A stretch of 64,000 nucleotides of DNA from Rhodoblastus sp963727035 (GCA_963727035.1 CAVSEY010000018.1:1-64000), one strand, 5' to 3'; shown: positions 45,409-55,173, numbered from the stretch's first letter. Numbers and translations are program-made. Notes: a model not told the origin generated them from the letters alone.

Positions 45409-47196
45409 ATGGCTGGTCTTTTTCGTCGAGCTTTCTTCGGCGTCGCCCTTTTCGCAGCTCTGTTCAGCGCCCGCTTCGCGGCGGCAAGTCCCGCTTGCGA
45501 TTTCTCCAGGCTGAAACTCGGTCCGGCGTTCGAACTGGACATCGATGAGGCCGTGGCCGTCGATGGCGCGCGGCTTGAGGTCTCGCTTGAGGGCGCCTCC
45601 GCGCGTTTCGATCTCGATCGCGGCGGCGCGGCCACAGTCGCCGAACCGGGGCAATTCTTGCAGCAGGCGGGGCGCAGGCGCGGACACGACGCCAGCCTGG
45701 GCGGCGAAAGCAATATTTCGCTCAGGAATTTCGGCGACGCGCCGCTGGTCCTGCCGCTCGCCAATGGCCGCGAGCTCTCCATCGCCCGGCTCTACGCCGA
45801 CATATTCGCCCTGAAGGTCGGCCCCCAGGACCGCGCGGCCTATCGCGCCTTCGGCCAGGATCTTTCGAGCGGAAAACTATGCGGGCGCGCCCTCGCCGAT
45901 CTGCCGCGCGAGGAAAAGCGCAAGCTGAAGCCGCTTGTGACCTTTTTCCTGTTCGACGCCTTGTCCTCCGGCCGGCTCGACGATTACGCCGCCTGGGTGA
46001 AATATGCTCCGGTGTTCAACGCCTTTCTGTCGCAGAACGAAAAAGAGGATTTCCTCACCGTTTACGGTTACCGGGCGGCGCAAATATTGGCGGAACATCC
46101 GGGCGCGGAGAAAATCGACATCTACAAGGGCTGGGTCTTCGCCTGGAATGCGGCGGCCTTGTATTATCACCTCAAGGACGCCGTGAACTTCACCGATGTC
46201 TCCTCCTACCAGCGCGACGGCAAGGTGGAGTTCGCGCTGCTGGGGTCGCAACCGATCCCCGGCGGCGTCAAGAACAAGTTCGGTTTCTACACCAGGCCCC
46301 TGGGCGATCTCGACCTTCGCGGGTTGAAGGGCGAAAAGACATATCGCTGGGCCTGGACGCAGGGTTCCCGGGACCTGACCGCCGAAATCGCCGTCAGCCC
46401 CGCGATCCGAAAGGGCAATGATCCGTGGACCGCCTTTCCCGGCGATGCGCGGCGCGGATTGATCGTGCTCGACGTCACCTTGGCTCGAAAAGACGTTCGG
46501 GCTTCCCTGGCCGCCTACAAATCCTATTTCAGCGCGCGGGGCTTCGCCTTCGCCGAGCCGAAGAAGATCGCCGACGCTCCGGCCTTCGTCGAAAACGCCC
46601 TGACGCAAGACAATCTCGATTACCTGATCCGCGACGGCCATTCGGACGGCGACGACGACAATGTCGTCAACCTCTTTCAGGAAGGCCTTGTGCTGAGCGG
46701 CGGCAAGGTCGAGGGCGGCAAGGTCGAAACCATCGACATCATGTACCAGCTGAAGAAAAAGCCGAAAAACACGATCCTTTCTTATGCGAATTTCGCGCAG
46801 GCTCTCGGCCGCCGGTCGCAGAAGATGAAAAATCCGCTGGTTTTCGTGGACGCCAGCTGCTGGAGCGTCGAAAAGGCCTGGTTAGGATTGGCCCATGCGC
46901 CCGCGTCGCAATTCATGGAAATCACCGCCAGCTCGCCGGTCAATTTTTTCGCCGACAGCGACCGCGGCGCGACGCGCATCGTGCTCGACGGCATATTGCG
47001 CGGCGAAAGTTTCGCCGCTCTTCGCGCGCGCCTCGATGCGTTGCCGCGTTACGCCGATGGCCGCGAGGATCGTTTCATCTTTCCCGACGATCCGCGCTAC
47101 CCACGCGGCTCGCCGCTCGCGCGCATCGACCGGCGCCTGATGTCGCGCAAGGGCGACGGGCCTCCCAGGCCTTACAAGCCCGACGGCTATTTCTGA
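45409..47196 (+). CDS. Secreted protein with a possible caspase-like C-terminal domain
   Basis: A 595-residue protein with no family I can name. ATG 45409 begins a signal peptide (FRRAFFGVALFAALFSARFA ending AAAS). The first 400 residues include two or three unknown segments (TFFLFDALSSGRLDDYAAWV; HPGAEKIDIYKGWVFAWNAA). The last part resembles caspase/gingipain-fold hydrolases: a strand ending in His411 (YLIRDGHSDGDDDN) and, 73 residues on, a strand ending in Cys484 (LVFVDASCWSVEKAW), followed by SQFMEITASSPVNFFAD. This His-then-Cys order and the strand context suit CHAT, C13, C14 or C25 peptidases. That is an inference from pattern, not a family match. It starts 19 bases after the GT21 stop, so co-transcription is likely. 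Confidence 0.65.
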   Translation: MAGLFRRAFFGVALFAALFSARFAAASPACDFSRLKLGPAFELDIDEAVAVDGARLEVSLEGASARFDLDRGGAATVAEPGQFLQQAGRRRGHDASLGGESNISLRNFGDAPLVLPLANGRELSIARLYADIFALKVGPQDRAAYRAFGQDLSSGKLCGRALADLPREEKRKLKPLVTFFLFDALSSGRLDDYAAWVKYAPVFNAFLSQNEKEDFLTVYGYRAAQILAEHPGAEKIDIYKGWVFAWNAAALYYHLKDAVNFTDVSSYQRDGKVEFALLGSQPIPGGVKNKFGFYTRPLGDLDLRGLKGEKTYRWAWTQGSRDLTAEIAVSPAIRKGNDPWTAFPGDARRGLIVLDVTLARKDVRASLAAYKSYFSARGFAFAEPKKIADAPAFVENALTQDNLDYLIRDGHSDGDDDNVVNLFQEGLVLSGGKVEGGKVETIDIMYQLKKKPKNTILSYANFAQALGRRSQKMKNPLVFVDASCWSVEKAWLGLAHAPASQFMEITASSPVNFFADSDRGATRIVLDGILRGESFAALRARLDALPRYADGREDRFIFPDDPRYPRGSPLARIDRRLMSRKGDGPPRPYKPDGYF

Positions 47197-47288
47197 TTCC
47201 GTATCATGTGTCGATCGAGCTGAGCGAAGCGCAATCCGCGGGCCGCTTCGGCGCGGGCGCCATCGATCCTTTTCAGGGGCCGATGGCG

Positions 47289-49040
47289 TCAGTCCTCGAA
47301 CCGCTCGCTCAGGCCCACCGGGCTTGCCGGCGCGATTTTCGCGTCGGGCTGGAAGGCCGGGGCGCCGGAATCGCGGAAGCGGTTGACGATCGGATAGCGG
47401 CGGTCGCGGCCGAAACTTTTCCGCGTGACCTTCACGCCCGGCGCCGATTGGCGGCGCTTGTATTCGGCGAGGTAAAGCATCCGCTCGATCTTTTTCACTG
47501 TCTCGGGATCGTGCCCGCGCGCAAAAATCTCGGCGAGGCGCATGTCCTTTTCGACCAGGCATTCCAGCATGTCGTCGAGCGCGTCATAGGGCGGCAGCAA
47601 ATCCTGGTCCTTCTGGTTCTCGCGCAATTCGGCGGTCGGTGGTTTTTCCAGGATGTTTTTCGGGATCACCTGCCCGTCCGGTCCGAGCGCGCCGGCCGGC
47701 TTCCAGCCGTTGCGCAGGTCGCACAGGCGGAAGACCTGCGTCTTGTACAGATCCTTGATCGGGTTGAAGCCGCCGTTCATGTCGCCATAGAGCGTGGCGT
47801 AGCCGACCGACATTTCCGACTTGTTGCCGGTCGTCACCAGCATCGGCCCGAATTTGTTGGATACCGACATCAGGACAAGGCCGCGCGCGCGGGCCTGAAT
47901 ATTTTCCTCGGTCACGCCGCGCGGCGTTCCCGCGAAAAGCGGCGCCAGCGCCGCCTCGACGCCTTCGACCGCCTGAGCAATCGGCAGAATATCGTAGCGC
48001 AGGCCCAAAGCCGAAGCGCAATCGGCCGCGTCCTTCAAGGATTCCGCGGAGGTGAAGCGGAAAGGCAGCATGATGGCGTGAACTTGGTTGCTTCCCAAGG
48101 CGTCGGCGGCCATGGCCGCGCAAAGCGCGGAATCGACGCCGCCCGACATGCCCAGAACCACGCCGGGAAAATTGTTTTTACTCACATAATCGCGCAGGCC
48201 CAGAACGCAGGCGGCGTAATCGGCCTTGTCGCCGTCGAGCGCGGGCGCGCTCGGGGCCTGTTCGCAGACCCAGCCCGCCGTCTCGCGCCGGAAAACGACC
48301 TTTGCGACTGTTTCCTCGAAAGCCGGCAGCCGGCCGGCGACGTCGCCATTGGCGTTGACGACAAAGCTCGCGCCGTCGAACACCAGTTCGTCCTGGCCGC
48401 CGATCTGGTTGAGATAGACCAGCGGCAGGCCGCTTTCGACCGCCCGCGCCGTGGCGACCGCGAGCCGTTCGGCGTCCTTGCCGCGCCAATAGGGCGAGCC
48501 GTTGGGCGACAGCAGAATTTCGGCGCCGGTCTCGCTCAGGGTTTCGACAATGTCAGGCCTCCAGATGTCCTCGCAGATCGGCAGGCCGAGCCGCAGGCCG
48601 CGAAAGGCGACCGGCCCCGGCGACGGGCCGGGCGCGAACACGCGCTTCTCGTCGAACACGCCATAATTGGGCAGATCGACCTTGAATCGCACCGCGACGA
48701 CCCGCCCGCCGTCGAGCAAGGCATAGGCGTTGTGGCAAAACCCGTCCTGCATCCACGGCAGGCCCATCAGCACGGCGGGGCCGCCGTCGGCAGTCTCGCG
48801 CGCCAACTCGTCGAGCGCGCCGCGGCAGGAATCGAGAAAGGCGGGTTTCAGCACCAGATCCTCGGGCGGATAGCCGGCGAGGAACAGTTCGGAAAACATC
48901 ACCAGGTCGGCGCCGAAACTTTGGGCCTCTTGGCGCGCGGCGCGGGCTTTTTCGAGATTGGCGTCGATCGCCCCGACCACGCAATTGATCTGCGCCAGAG
49001 CGAGGACAAGGCGGTCGGGAGACGGGGCGGAACTGGTCAT
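47289..49040 (-). CDS. nadE: Glutamine-dependent NAD+ synthetase NadE
   Basis: Last step of NAD synthesis: amidation of nicotinate adenine dinucleotide. 583 residues with the two-domain structure: an N-terminal nitrilase-fold glutaminase (MFSELFLAGYPPEDLVLKPA with the catalytic Glu, LRLGLPICEDIWRPD with the catalytic Cys, LLSPNGSPYWRGK) and a C-terminal synthetase (VVLGMSGGVDSALCAAMAAD ATP-binding P-loop; LVTTGNKSEMSVGYATLYGD). Both are intact. It is convergent with the caspase-like gene and separated from nosX by a palindromic element. Confidence 0.96.
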   Translation of the reverse strand: MTSSAPSPDRLVLALAQINCVVGAIDANLEKARAARQEAQSFGADLVMFSELFLAGYPPEDLVLKPAFLDSCRGALDELARETADGGPAVLMGLPWMQDGFCHNAYALLDGGRVVAVRFKVDLPNYGVFDEKRVFAPGPSPGPVAFRGLRLGLPICEDIWRPDIVETLSETGAEILLSPNGSPYWRGKDAERLAVATARAVESGLPLVYLNQIGGQDELVFDGASFVVNANGDVAGRLPAFEETVAKVVFRRETAGWVCEQAPSAPALDGDKADYAACVLGLRDYVSKNNFPGVVLGMSGGVDSALCAAMAADALGSNQVHAIMLPFRFTSAESLKDAADCASALGLRYDILPIAQAVEGVEAALAPLFAGTPRGVTEENIQARARGLVLMSVSNKFGPMLVTTGNKSEMSVGYATLYGDMNGGFNPIKDLYKTQVFRLCDLRNGWKPAGALGPDGQVIPKNILEKPPTAELRENQKDQDLLPPYDALDDMLECLVEKDMRLAEIFARGHDPETVKKIERMLYLAEYKRRQSAPGVKVTRKSFGRDRRYPIVNRFRDSGAPAFQPDAKIAPASPVGLSERFED

Positions 49041-49096
49041 GGCCCTGTTCTAGGCGAAGGCAGGCGGACGGGCAATCGCCCACGCCCGGCGCGAAT

Positions 49097-49159
49097 CCCT
49101 TCTCCCGCCATAGGCCGTCGTGAGACGGCCGTTCTTTCGAACGCCCGATGGGGAGAAGG
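49097..49159. repeat. Nested palindromic intergenic element
   Basis: Outer arms CCTTCTCCC (49098-49106) and GGGAGAAGG (49151-49159) enclose a perfect inner hairpin GGCCGTC-GTGA-GACGGCC (49113-49130). It sits between the nosX stop and the nadE start on the same strand. The CCTTCTCCC/GGGAGAAGG frame is a common type of interspersed palindrome in high-GC alphaproteobacteria; it differs from the A-E family. Confidence 0.65.
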
Positions 49160-49162
49160 AAT

Positions 49163-50162
49163 TCACGCCAGATGCTGGCGCGGAAAGCCGGGGGTGGACC
49201 AGACCTTTCCGGTCTTGGTGATTCCATAGGCTTCCGCGTCAAAGTTTTTCAGCAGTTTCGCGCCCTCAATCGGGGCCCATCACCATGACCGCCGTCGAGA
49301 GCGCGTCGGCGACGATTGCGCGGGACGCGATCACCACCACCGTCGCCAAAGAGGCCGGCGAAAAGCCGGTGCGGGGGTCGAGGATGTGGTTGCGGGAATA
49401 ATCCGCCGACCATGTATAGGCATAGTCGCCCGCCGTCGCCATGGCGCCGGTCAGGGGCGCCGTGCCGAGCATGGCGTCGGGCTGGCGCGGGTGTTTCAGC
49501 GCCGCCGTCCATGTACGGTCGTGCGGGGCGCGGCCTAAAACCTCCATTTCGCCGGTGTCGACAAAGGCGCGCCGGACGCCGAGATCGCAAAAGACCTTGG
49601 CGACGCGGTCGGCGGCATAGCCGTGGGTCAGGCTGTTGAGGGTGATCCCCATGCCGGGCTTTTCGAACGAAACCGCCTTTTCGTCGAAGCGCATGAAATT
49701 CTGGCCGATCAGGGCGCGGGCGGGCGCTGCTTCCTCGTTGGTCGGCCACAAGCCGCGCTTGGCGAAAGCATCGTAGAAAATCCACAACGGCTGCACGGTG
49801 ACGTCAAAAGCGCCGCCGCTGGCGCGATGCACGTCCTCGGCCACGGCCAGCATGTCCAGCATCGCCGGGTCGGGCTTTTCGAGACGGCCGTCGGCGTTGA
49901 GGCGGCGGATGTCGCTGTCCGGCGTGGACAGGCCGACGACGTGCTCCAGCCGGCGGATTTCGGCAAAACCGGCGTCGAGCGCGGCCTCGGCCTCGTCCTT
50001 ATCCGGGCCCGCGACGGTCAAGGCGACGCTGGTGTCGAAGGCGAGGCCGGGGCGGCGGAAAAGTCTTTCGCCGCGCCTTTCGCTCGCCGCCCAGACGCCG
50101 GAAACTCCAAGCCCCGCGCCGATCAAGGCGAGCTGCAACATCTGCCTGCGGTTGCTGTTCAT
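49163..50162 (-). CDS. nosX: NosX-like FAD:protein FMN transferase (ApbE family), one frameshift
   Basis: ApbE-family enzyme that attaches FMN to a Thr of a partner protein; beside nosR the partner is probably NosR. Start at 50162 gives MNSNRRQMLQLALIGAGLGV, a Tat-type signal (NRRQMLQLA after two Arg). Family parts: LVTVAGPDKDEAEAALDAGF-like region, SGGAFDVTVQPLW, GMGITLNSLTHGYAADRVA, AFVDTGEMEVLG and RNHILDPRTGFSP, ADALSTAVMVMGPD. The frame stops prematurely at 49266, but a one-base shift gives EGAKLLKNFDAEAYGITKTG and stop at 49163, a normal C-terminus. The start overlaps the nosR stop as ATGA. Confidence 0.85.
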
Positions 50163-52330
50163 TGCGCCGCCTCCAGCTTCTGGCGTTCGCGCCGGCGCGC
50201 CCGTTTCCGTTCGAGCACCAGCGGCACGCATTTCTGCGGGGAATCGTGGATGACCACGCAATCCATGCATTGGAAACACTCGGAATAAATGATCTCGCCG
50301 CTCTTTTCGATTGCGTCATAGCGGCATTTCACCCGGCACATCTGGCAAGGCGCGCCGCATTCCTTGCGGCGGGGAATCCAGTTCCACCGCCGCACGAAGC
50401 TCAAGCCCGCCAGCGACGCGCCGAGCGGGCAGAGATAGCGGCAGAAGAACTTGTAATGGAACATGCCCGCGATCAGCAGCGCGACCGCATAGAGCACGAA
50501 GGGCGCGGAACGCATGAAGACGAGCGTGATCGAGGTCTTGAACGGCTCGACCTCGGCGACTTTTTCGGCCTGATTGCTGAAGAAGACGGCGGTGACCAGA
50601 ATGACCGCCAGCACCAGGAATTTCGGAATCCGCGACAGGCGCTCATAGCGTTGCGGCAGGCCGATCTGGCGCAGATGCAGCACGCGCGCGACCTCGCCGG
50701 CGAATTCCTGCAAGGCGCCGAAGGGGCAGAGCCAGCCGCAAAAGGTTCCGCGTCCCCAGACGAACAGAGCGGCGAGGCCGAAGGCCGTGACCATCAATGT
50801 CGGCGGGTCCCACAGGAAGAAGACGAAACTGCCCTCGCCCTTGAGCGCCTTGATCAGGCCGAACAGCCAGACGATGGAGAGTTGCGCCTGGGCGATCCAG
50901 CCGATGAACACCAGGGTGAAGGCGAGATAGACGAGCCGAAAGATCTTGAACAGGCCCGGCGAGCGCACCAGAGCATGTTGCCGCGCCAGCGCGACCGCCA
51001 GCACGATCAGGCCCGCGGCCAGGATCGAAATGTCGCGGATGCGGCTTTTCCAGATCGACCCGATCCCGAGGCCGGAATCGTCGGGCGGCAGGATGAACAG
51101 GTCCTTGGGCAGGCCATAGGCGAGCTTGAAGTCGCGCGTGATCCGCTCCGGATAGATCTGGCCCTTTTCGCGCAGCACGCGCATCGAGAAGGTCGAAGGC
51201 GAAGCCGGGTCGAAAGCCGCCTGCGGCGCAATGCGCATGATGGCTTCATCGGCCTTGGAAAGATCGAGGTCCTTGGGGACCGGCAGGTCGAGCCGGTCGC
51301 GCCAGACGAAATCGCGCCACGCCACCGGCGCGTCGGCCTGCGAGAGGGCGATGATATCGGGCGTCGCGCCGGGAATGAAGGAATCCGGCATGAAGGTCCA
51401 GCGCCCGTCGGAGACCACCAGCAGGGCCGGGGCGCCGTCGAGTTGGTCCATCAGCTTGCGCCAGTGCTTTTCGCCCAGAAGATTTCGTCCCACGATCGGG
51501 ACATCGACCTCGGCGATATAGACATCGGCGAAAACGCCTTTGGGATCGGCGCGGCCCTCGGGGTCGAGCCCTTCGCCGTCGCTTCCCTTGAAAGCCTCTT
51601 CGACTTCGGCGTTGGTGAGGCGCAGATGGCGGATAAGCCCTCGGTCGAGCATCTGCTGGAATGTCAACGACTCGAAAACATTGTCCTTGGCCTGGGCGAC
51701 GCGGTTCGGGTCGCGCCCCTTGGAAAAGCCCAACCGCGCCCGCGCGACCTGCAGCGCGGATTCGATGATCGTCTCGTTGATGATGCGCACCGAGGCCGTC
51801 GCCTTGGCGACGCCGTCGATCTCGGCGGCGACGCTGTCCGAGCGCGGGTCGCGCGTGCCCGGCGCGACGATCTTGATCGATTGCTTGATCGACTTGCCGG
51901 CATATTGCTTGACGAAATTCATCAAGGGCTCGGGACCGAGCCCATCGACGAAGACCGGCTCGTGCTGGCTGAGCACCCGCACGTCGAGCAGTTCGCCCGA
52001 GGGCTTTATCGCGATCAGCAGATCGAGCGGCGTGCCGGAAAAGCCTGGGATCGGCTCGAAATCGATGGATTCGAAGGCATAGGCGGCGAGGACGTCGCCA
52101 TTGTAGCTCTGCCGGAAAATCGGCCAGATCGGCAGGGTCGCATCGCGCTCGCCGACCCTGAACGGCTCGGGAAAGAGCTTTTCCATCGCCGGGCGGTCGA
52201 GCGTCGAGGCGACCGCCTGCGACGCGCATAGGCAACCAAGGACCGCGAGCAGAGCCGAAAGGCGCGCAAGCGTCGCCGCAAGCCACGGAAGGCCCTTCCT
52301 TTTTTCCGGCATTTCCTTCTCCCGCGCCAA
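50159..52330 (-). CDS. nosR: NosR/NirI family flavoprotein-polyferredoxin membrane protein
   Basis: Membrane flavoprotein that in denitrifiers supplies electrons to nitrous-oxide reductase. 723 residues in the usual order: signal/anchor helix, a periplasmic FMN-binding domain (attachment region near LIRHLRLTNAEVEEAFKGSD), several membrane helices with CGWLCPFGALQE and CRYLCPLGASLA (the two CxxxCP sites), and a C-terminal 4Fe-4S part (CGAPCQMCRVKCRYDAIEKS; ECFQCMDCVVIHDSPQKC). All expected cysteines are present. Start 52330 or 52312. It overlaps nosX and is divergent from the FIST sensor gene across 86 bases. nosZ is not within the window, so the redox partner here is uncertain. Confidence 0.9.
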   Translation of the reverse strand: MAREKEMPEKRKGLPWLAATLARLSALLAVLGCLCASQAVASTLDRPAMEKLFPEPFRVGERDATLPIWPIFRQSYNGDVLAAYAFESIDFEPIPGFSGTPLDLLIAIKPSGELLDVRVLSQHEPVFVDGLGPEPLMNFVKQYAGKSIKQSIKIVAPGTRDPRSDSVAAEIDGVAKATASVRIINETIIESALQVARARLGFSKGRDPNRVAQAKDNVFESLTFQQMLDRGLIRHLRLTNAEVEEAFKGSDGEGLDPEGRADPKGVFADVYIAEVDVPIVGRNLLGEKHWRKLMDQLDGAPALLVVSDGRWTFMPDSFIPGATPDIIALSQADAPVAWRDFVWRDRLDLPVPKDLDLSKADEAIMRIAPQAAFDPASPSTFSMRVLREKGQIYPERITRDFKLAYGLPKDLFILPPDDSGLGIGSIWKSRIRDISILAAGLIVLAVALARQHALVRSPGLFKIFRLVYLAFTLVFIGWIAQAQLSIVWLFGLIKALKGEGSFVFFLWDPPTLMVTAFGLAALFVWGRGTFCGWLCPFGALQEFAGEVARVLHLRQIGLPQRYERLSRIPKFLVLAVILVTAVFFSNQAEKVAEVEPFKTSITLVFMRSAPFVLYAVALLIAGMFHYKFFCRYLCPLGASLAGLSFVRRWNWIPRRKECGAPCQMCRVKCRYDAIEKSGEIIYSECFQCMDCVVIHDSPQKCVPLVLERKRARRRERQKLEAAQ

Positions 52331-52416
52331 GGTTGTTTTAGCCGGGAGACATCGCCTATAGTACTTTCTCCCTATTGCGCGGGCGGCTGTTCATTCGTGA
52401 TCGCGGGAGCAAAAGA

Positions 52417-53679
52417 ATGCGCGGGAAAAGTACAATGCGCGCGAAAGAAATCGGGGAGACGCGGGAGTTGCGAACAACCGAGACGAGGGCCGACCGTCTG
52501 GAGGGCGTCGTCGTCGTGTCCGCGAGCGCTTCGAGCGCCGAAGCCGCCGCGCGCGATGTCGCGGCGCTGCTGCGCGAACGGCTGGCCGACGCCGGCGAAA
52601 CGCCGGAACAGGCGCTGACGGGGTTGATCTGTTTCGTCTGCGCCAGTTACGACACCGCCGCCTTCGCCGCCGAAATCCACGCCCGCCTGCCACAGACGCC
52701 GATCTATGGCTGCACCACGGCGGGCGAACTGACGTTGTCCGGCTGGGCGTCCAATTCGGTGATCGCGATCGGCTTCCTGCGCAAGGATTTCACCCTTGTC
52801 GCCCATATGCTGGAGAAGCTCTCTCATTTCGGCGTCGTGGAAGGCCGCGCCGCCGCCGCCGAGGCCCGCGCCGCCCTGATGGCGAAAATCCCCGAAGGCG
52901 GCGCCGACCATTGTTTCGGCATGCTGCTGATCGACGGCATGTGCCGGCGCGAGGAGGCGGTGATCTCGGCGCTCTATTCGGCCTTCGACGACATTCCGGT
53001 GATCGGCGGCTCCGCCGGCGACAGCATGAGTTTCGAAAAGACCTGGATGATCCGCGACGGCGCCATCCATCGCGACGCGGCGCTGCTCCTGCTGTTCCAC
53101 ACCGACATCCCCTTCTCCACCTTCAAAAGCGACTATTTCGAGCCGACGTCGCTCAAGATGGTGGTGACCGACGCCGACACCGAGCAGCGGGTGGTGCGCG
53201 AGCTCAACGCCGAGCCGGCGGCCCAGGAATACGCCCATCAGGTGGGATTGGTCGAAAGTTCGCTCGACGCCGCCTCCTTTGCGTCCCATCCGGTGCTGGT
53301 GGGGGTCGGCGGGCAATATTACGCGCGCTCGATCCAGAAGGTGAACGCCGACGGCTCCCTGAGTTTTTTCTGCGCGATCGACGAGGGCCTGGTGCTGACG
53401 GTGGCCAAGACGCTCGACCCTTATGAAAGCACGCTTGCCACCTTCGAGCGGATGGAGGCGGAGCTTGGCGCGGTGTCGCTCTATATCGGCTTCGATTGCG
53501 TGCTGCGCCGGCTCGCCGCCGAGCGCAGCCAGATCGCCCATCGCCTGTCGGACCTTTACCGCGCGCACCGGGTCGTGGGCTTCAATACCTATGGCGAGCA
53601 ATATCGCTCGATGCATGTGAACCAGACCTTCACCGGCATCGCGCTGGGCTACCGCGACGATAAAGAGCCGCCGTCATGA
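52417..53679 (+). CDS. FIST-domain sensor protein, NosP-like
   Basis: Cytoplasmic FIST_N plus FIST_C protein of about 420 residues. FIST_N: FVCASYDTAAFAAEIHARLP, TPIYGCTTAGELTLSGW, VIAIGFLRKDFTLVA, IDGMCRREEAVISALYSAF, IPVIGGSAGDSMSFEKTWM; FIST_C: VLVGVGGQYYARSIQKVNAD, LGAVSLYIGFDCVLRRLAAE and VGFNTYGEQYRSMHVNQTFT. A class of these proteins (NosP) binds haem and NO and inhibits the adjacent hybrid kinase NahK. The ATGA overlap with a NahK-like kinase and the divergent nosR support that reading, but haem ligands cannot be proved here. ATG 52417 or 52435. Confidence 0.82.
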   Translation: MRGKSTMRAKEIGETRELRTTETRADRLEGVVVVSASASSAEAAARDVAALLRERLADAGETPEQALTGLICFVCASYDTAAFAAEIHARLPQTPIYGCTTAGELTLSGWASNSVIAIGFLRKDFTLVAHMLEKLSHFGVVEGRAAAAEARAALMAKIPEGGADHCFGMLLIDGMCRREEAVISALYSAFDDIPVIGGSAGDSMSFEKTWMIRDGAIHRDAALLLLFHTDIPFSTFKSDYFEPTSLKMVVTDADTEQRVVRELNAEPAAQEYAHQVGLVESSLDAASFASHPVLVGVGGQYYARSIQKVNADGSLSFFCAIDEGLVLTVAKTLDPYESTLATFERMEAELGAVSLYIGFDCVLRRLAAERSQIAHRLSDLYRAHRVVGFNTYGEQYRSMHVNQTFTGIALGYRDDKEPPS

Positions 53680-54998
53680 CCATTCATCGGGGCGAAAGCA
53701 GCGACGACCTCAAGCGGCAGATCCTCAAGCTGGAGAAGATCAACCGCGCGCTGATGTCGCGGGTCGAACGCTCGGTGGACAGCCAGTTCAACGCCTTTTC
53801 CCTGTTCGAGACCGCGATCGCGCTCGACCATCAGGTCCGCCGCCGCACCCAGGAACTGCAGCAGGCGATGCGCTCGATCGAAAAGGCGAAAATGCAGGCG
53901 GAGGCCGCAAGCTCGCTCAAGTCGACCTTCGCCGCTTCGGTCGGGCACGACCTGCTTCAGCCGCTCAACGCCGCCCGGCTCGCGCTCTCCGCGCTGGACG
54001 AAATGCAGACCGGCCCAGGCGGCGCGCTGATCGAGCAGGTGGACCGCTGCCTTGTCACGCTCGAAGACCTGATCCGCACCCTGCTCGACCTCTCCAAGCT
54101 CGACGCCGGCGTCATGAAGCCGGAAATCCGCACCTTCGAGCTGAATGACGTCATGGAGCCGCTCGCCCGCGAATTCGCGCATTTCGCCCAGAAGCGAGGG
54201 CTGAAGCTGAAAATCTTCGCCACCCGGGCCGCGGTGCGCTCCGACCCCTCGATGCTGCGGCGCATCTTGCAGAACCTGCTCGCCAACGCCCTGCGCTACG
54301 CCTCCCATGGCGGCGTGCTGGTCGGCGTCAGGCGGCGGGGCGAAAACATCCTGGTGCAGGTCTGCGACACCGGACCGGGCATTCCCGAGGACCGGCGCGA
54401 CGCGATCTTCCAGGAGTTCCAGCGCGCCCATAGCGACATTCCCGGCCAGACCGGCTTCGGCCTTGGCCTCGCCATCGTGCGCCGTTTCGCCCTGGTGCTC
54501 GGCCATCCGGTGTCGCTGGCGTCGCGGGTCGGGAGCGGCTCGACCTTTTCGGTGCTGATCCCGCTGAGCGATGAGGCGCCGCCGCCCCCTGCGCCGCGGC
54601 CGCAGTTCACCAACTACCGCAACCGCATCGCCGGGGCGAAAATCCTGGTGATCGAGAACGAGCCCGAGGTCAGCGAGGCCATGCTGCTGCTTCTCGAGCG
54701 CTGGGGCTGCGACGTCGCGGTGGCGACCTCGGGCGCCGAGGCGGTGGAGAAATTGCGCATCCTCGCCCATCCGCCGCAAATCATCATCGCCGATCTTCAT
54801 CTCAACAATGGCGAGCTGGGGCCGGAGGCCATACGGGCGGCGCGCCGCGCCTGCGACAACGAGATTCCCGCCTTGCTCGTGACCGCCGACCATTCGCCGC
54901 GCGCCGAGGACATCGCGCGGCGCGAGCAGCTCGAAATGCTGCTCAAGCCGGTGCGGCCGGCGGAGCTGCGCTCGCTGCTCGCCTACCTGCTGACGTGA
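53676..54998 (+). CDS. Orphan hybrid histidine kinase-receiver, NahK-like
   Basis: Soluble kinase, 440 residues, with no membrane helix. A coiled N-terminus precedes the dimerisation/phosphoacceptor domain with His91 in ASVGHDLLQPLNAARLALS, the H-box type of NahK/ErcS'-family kinases. ATPase domain: MLRRILQNLLANALRYASHG, VCDTGPGIPEDRR, TGFGLGLAIVRRFA. A C-terminal receiver follows from about residue 324 (KILVIENEPEVSEAMLLLLE) with phospho-Asp373 in IIADLHLNNGELG and LLVTADHS, LLKPVRPAEL. Translationally coupled to the FIST gene, so the FIST protein is its likely sensor. Output partner is not in the window. Confidence 0.88.
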   Translation: MTIHRGESSDDLKRQILKLEKINRALMSRVERSVDSQFNAFSLFETAIALDHQVRRRTQELQQAMRSIEKAKMQAEAASSLKSTFAASVGHDLLQPLNAARLALSALDEMQTGPGGALIEQVDRCLVTLEDLIRTLLDLSKLDAGVMKPEIRTFELNDVMEPLAREFAHFAQKRGLKLKIFATRAAVRSDPSMLRRILQNLLANALRYASHGGVLVGVRRRGENILVQVCDTGPGIPEDRRDAIFQEFQRAHSDIPGQTGFGLGLAIVRRFALVLGHPVSLASRVGSGSTFSVLIPLSDEAPPPPAPRPQFTNYRNRIAGAKILVIENEPEVSEAMLLLLERWGCDVAVATSGAEAVEKLRILAHPPQIIIADLHLNNGELGPEAIRAARRACDNEIPALLVTADHSPRAEDIARREQLEMLLKPVRPAELRSLLAYLLT

Positions 54999-55000
54999 CA

Positions 55001-55028
55001 ATACGACTTTATGAATAGGACTTTATGA
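55001..55028. repeat. Two 14-bp tandem units before the cytochrome c gene
   Basis: ATACGACTTTATGA is followed directly by ATAGGACTTTATGA, starting two bases after the kinase stop. The AT-rich direct repeat stands out in GC-rich surroundings and could bind a regulator of the downstream cytochrome gene; no known consensus is matched. Confidence 0.6.
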
Positions 55029-55173
55029 CGGGAGAATCCCAAGCCCAGCGGTGCTTTAATTGCTTTGTATCAAGGCGGAAAACCCGCGATTCCCGATAAC
55101 GGTTTCGGAAACGGCGCGGCCCGCGCCGATTGCGGCGCGTTGGGCGCCCATCGCGGCAAGCGGAGCGAAAATT

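Noticed and set aside
46425..49229. Plus-strand open frame of 934 codons over nadE
   Set aside because: Antisense of nadE and the end of the caspase-like gene; Arg/Gly/Gln-rich without any domain.
50162..52231. Plus-strand open frame of 689 codons over nosR
   Set aside because: Antisense shadow; nosR on the other strand has all cysteine motifs.
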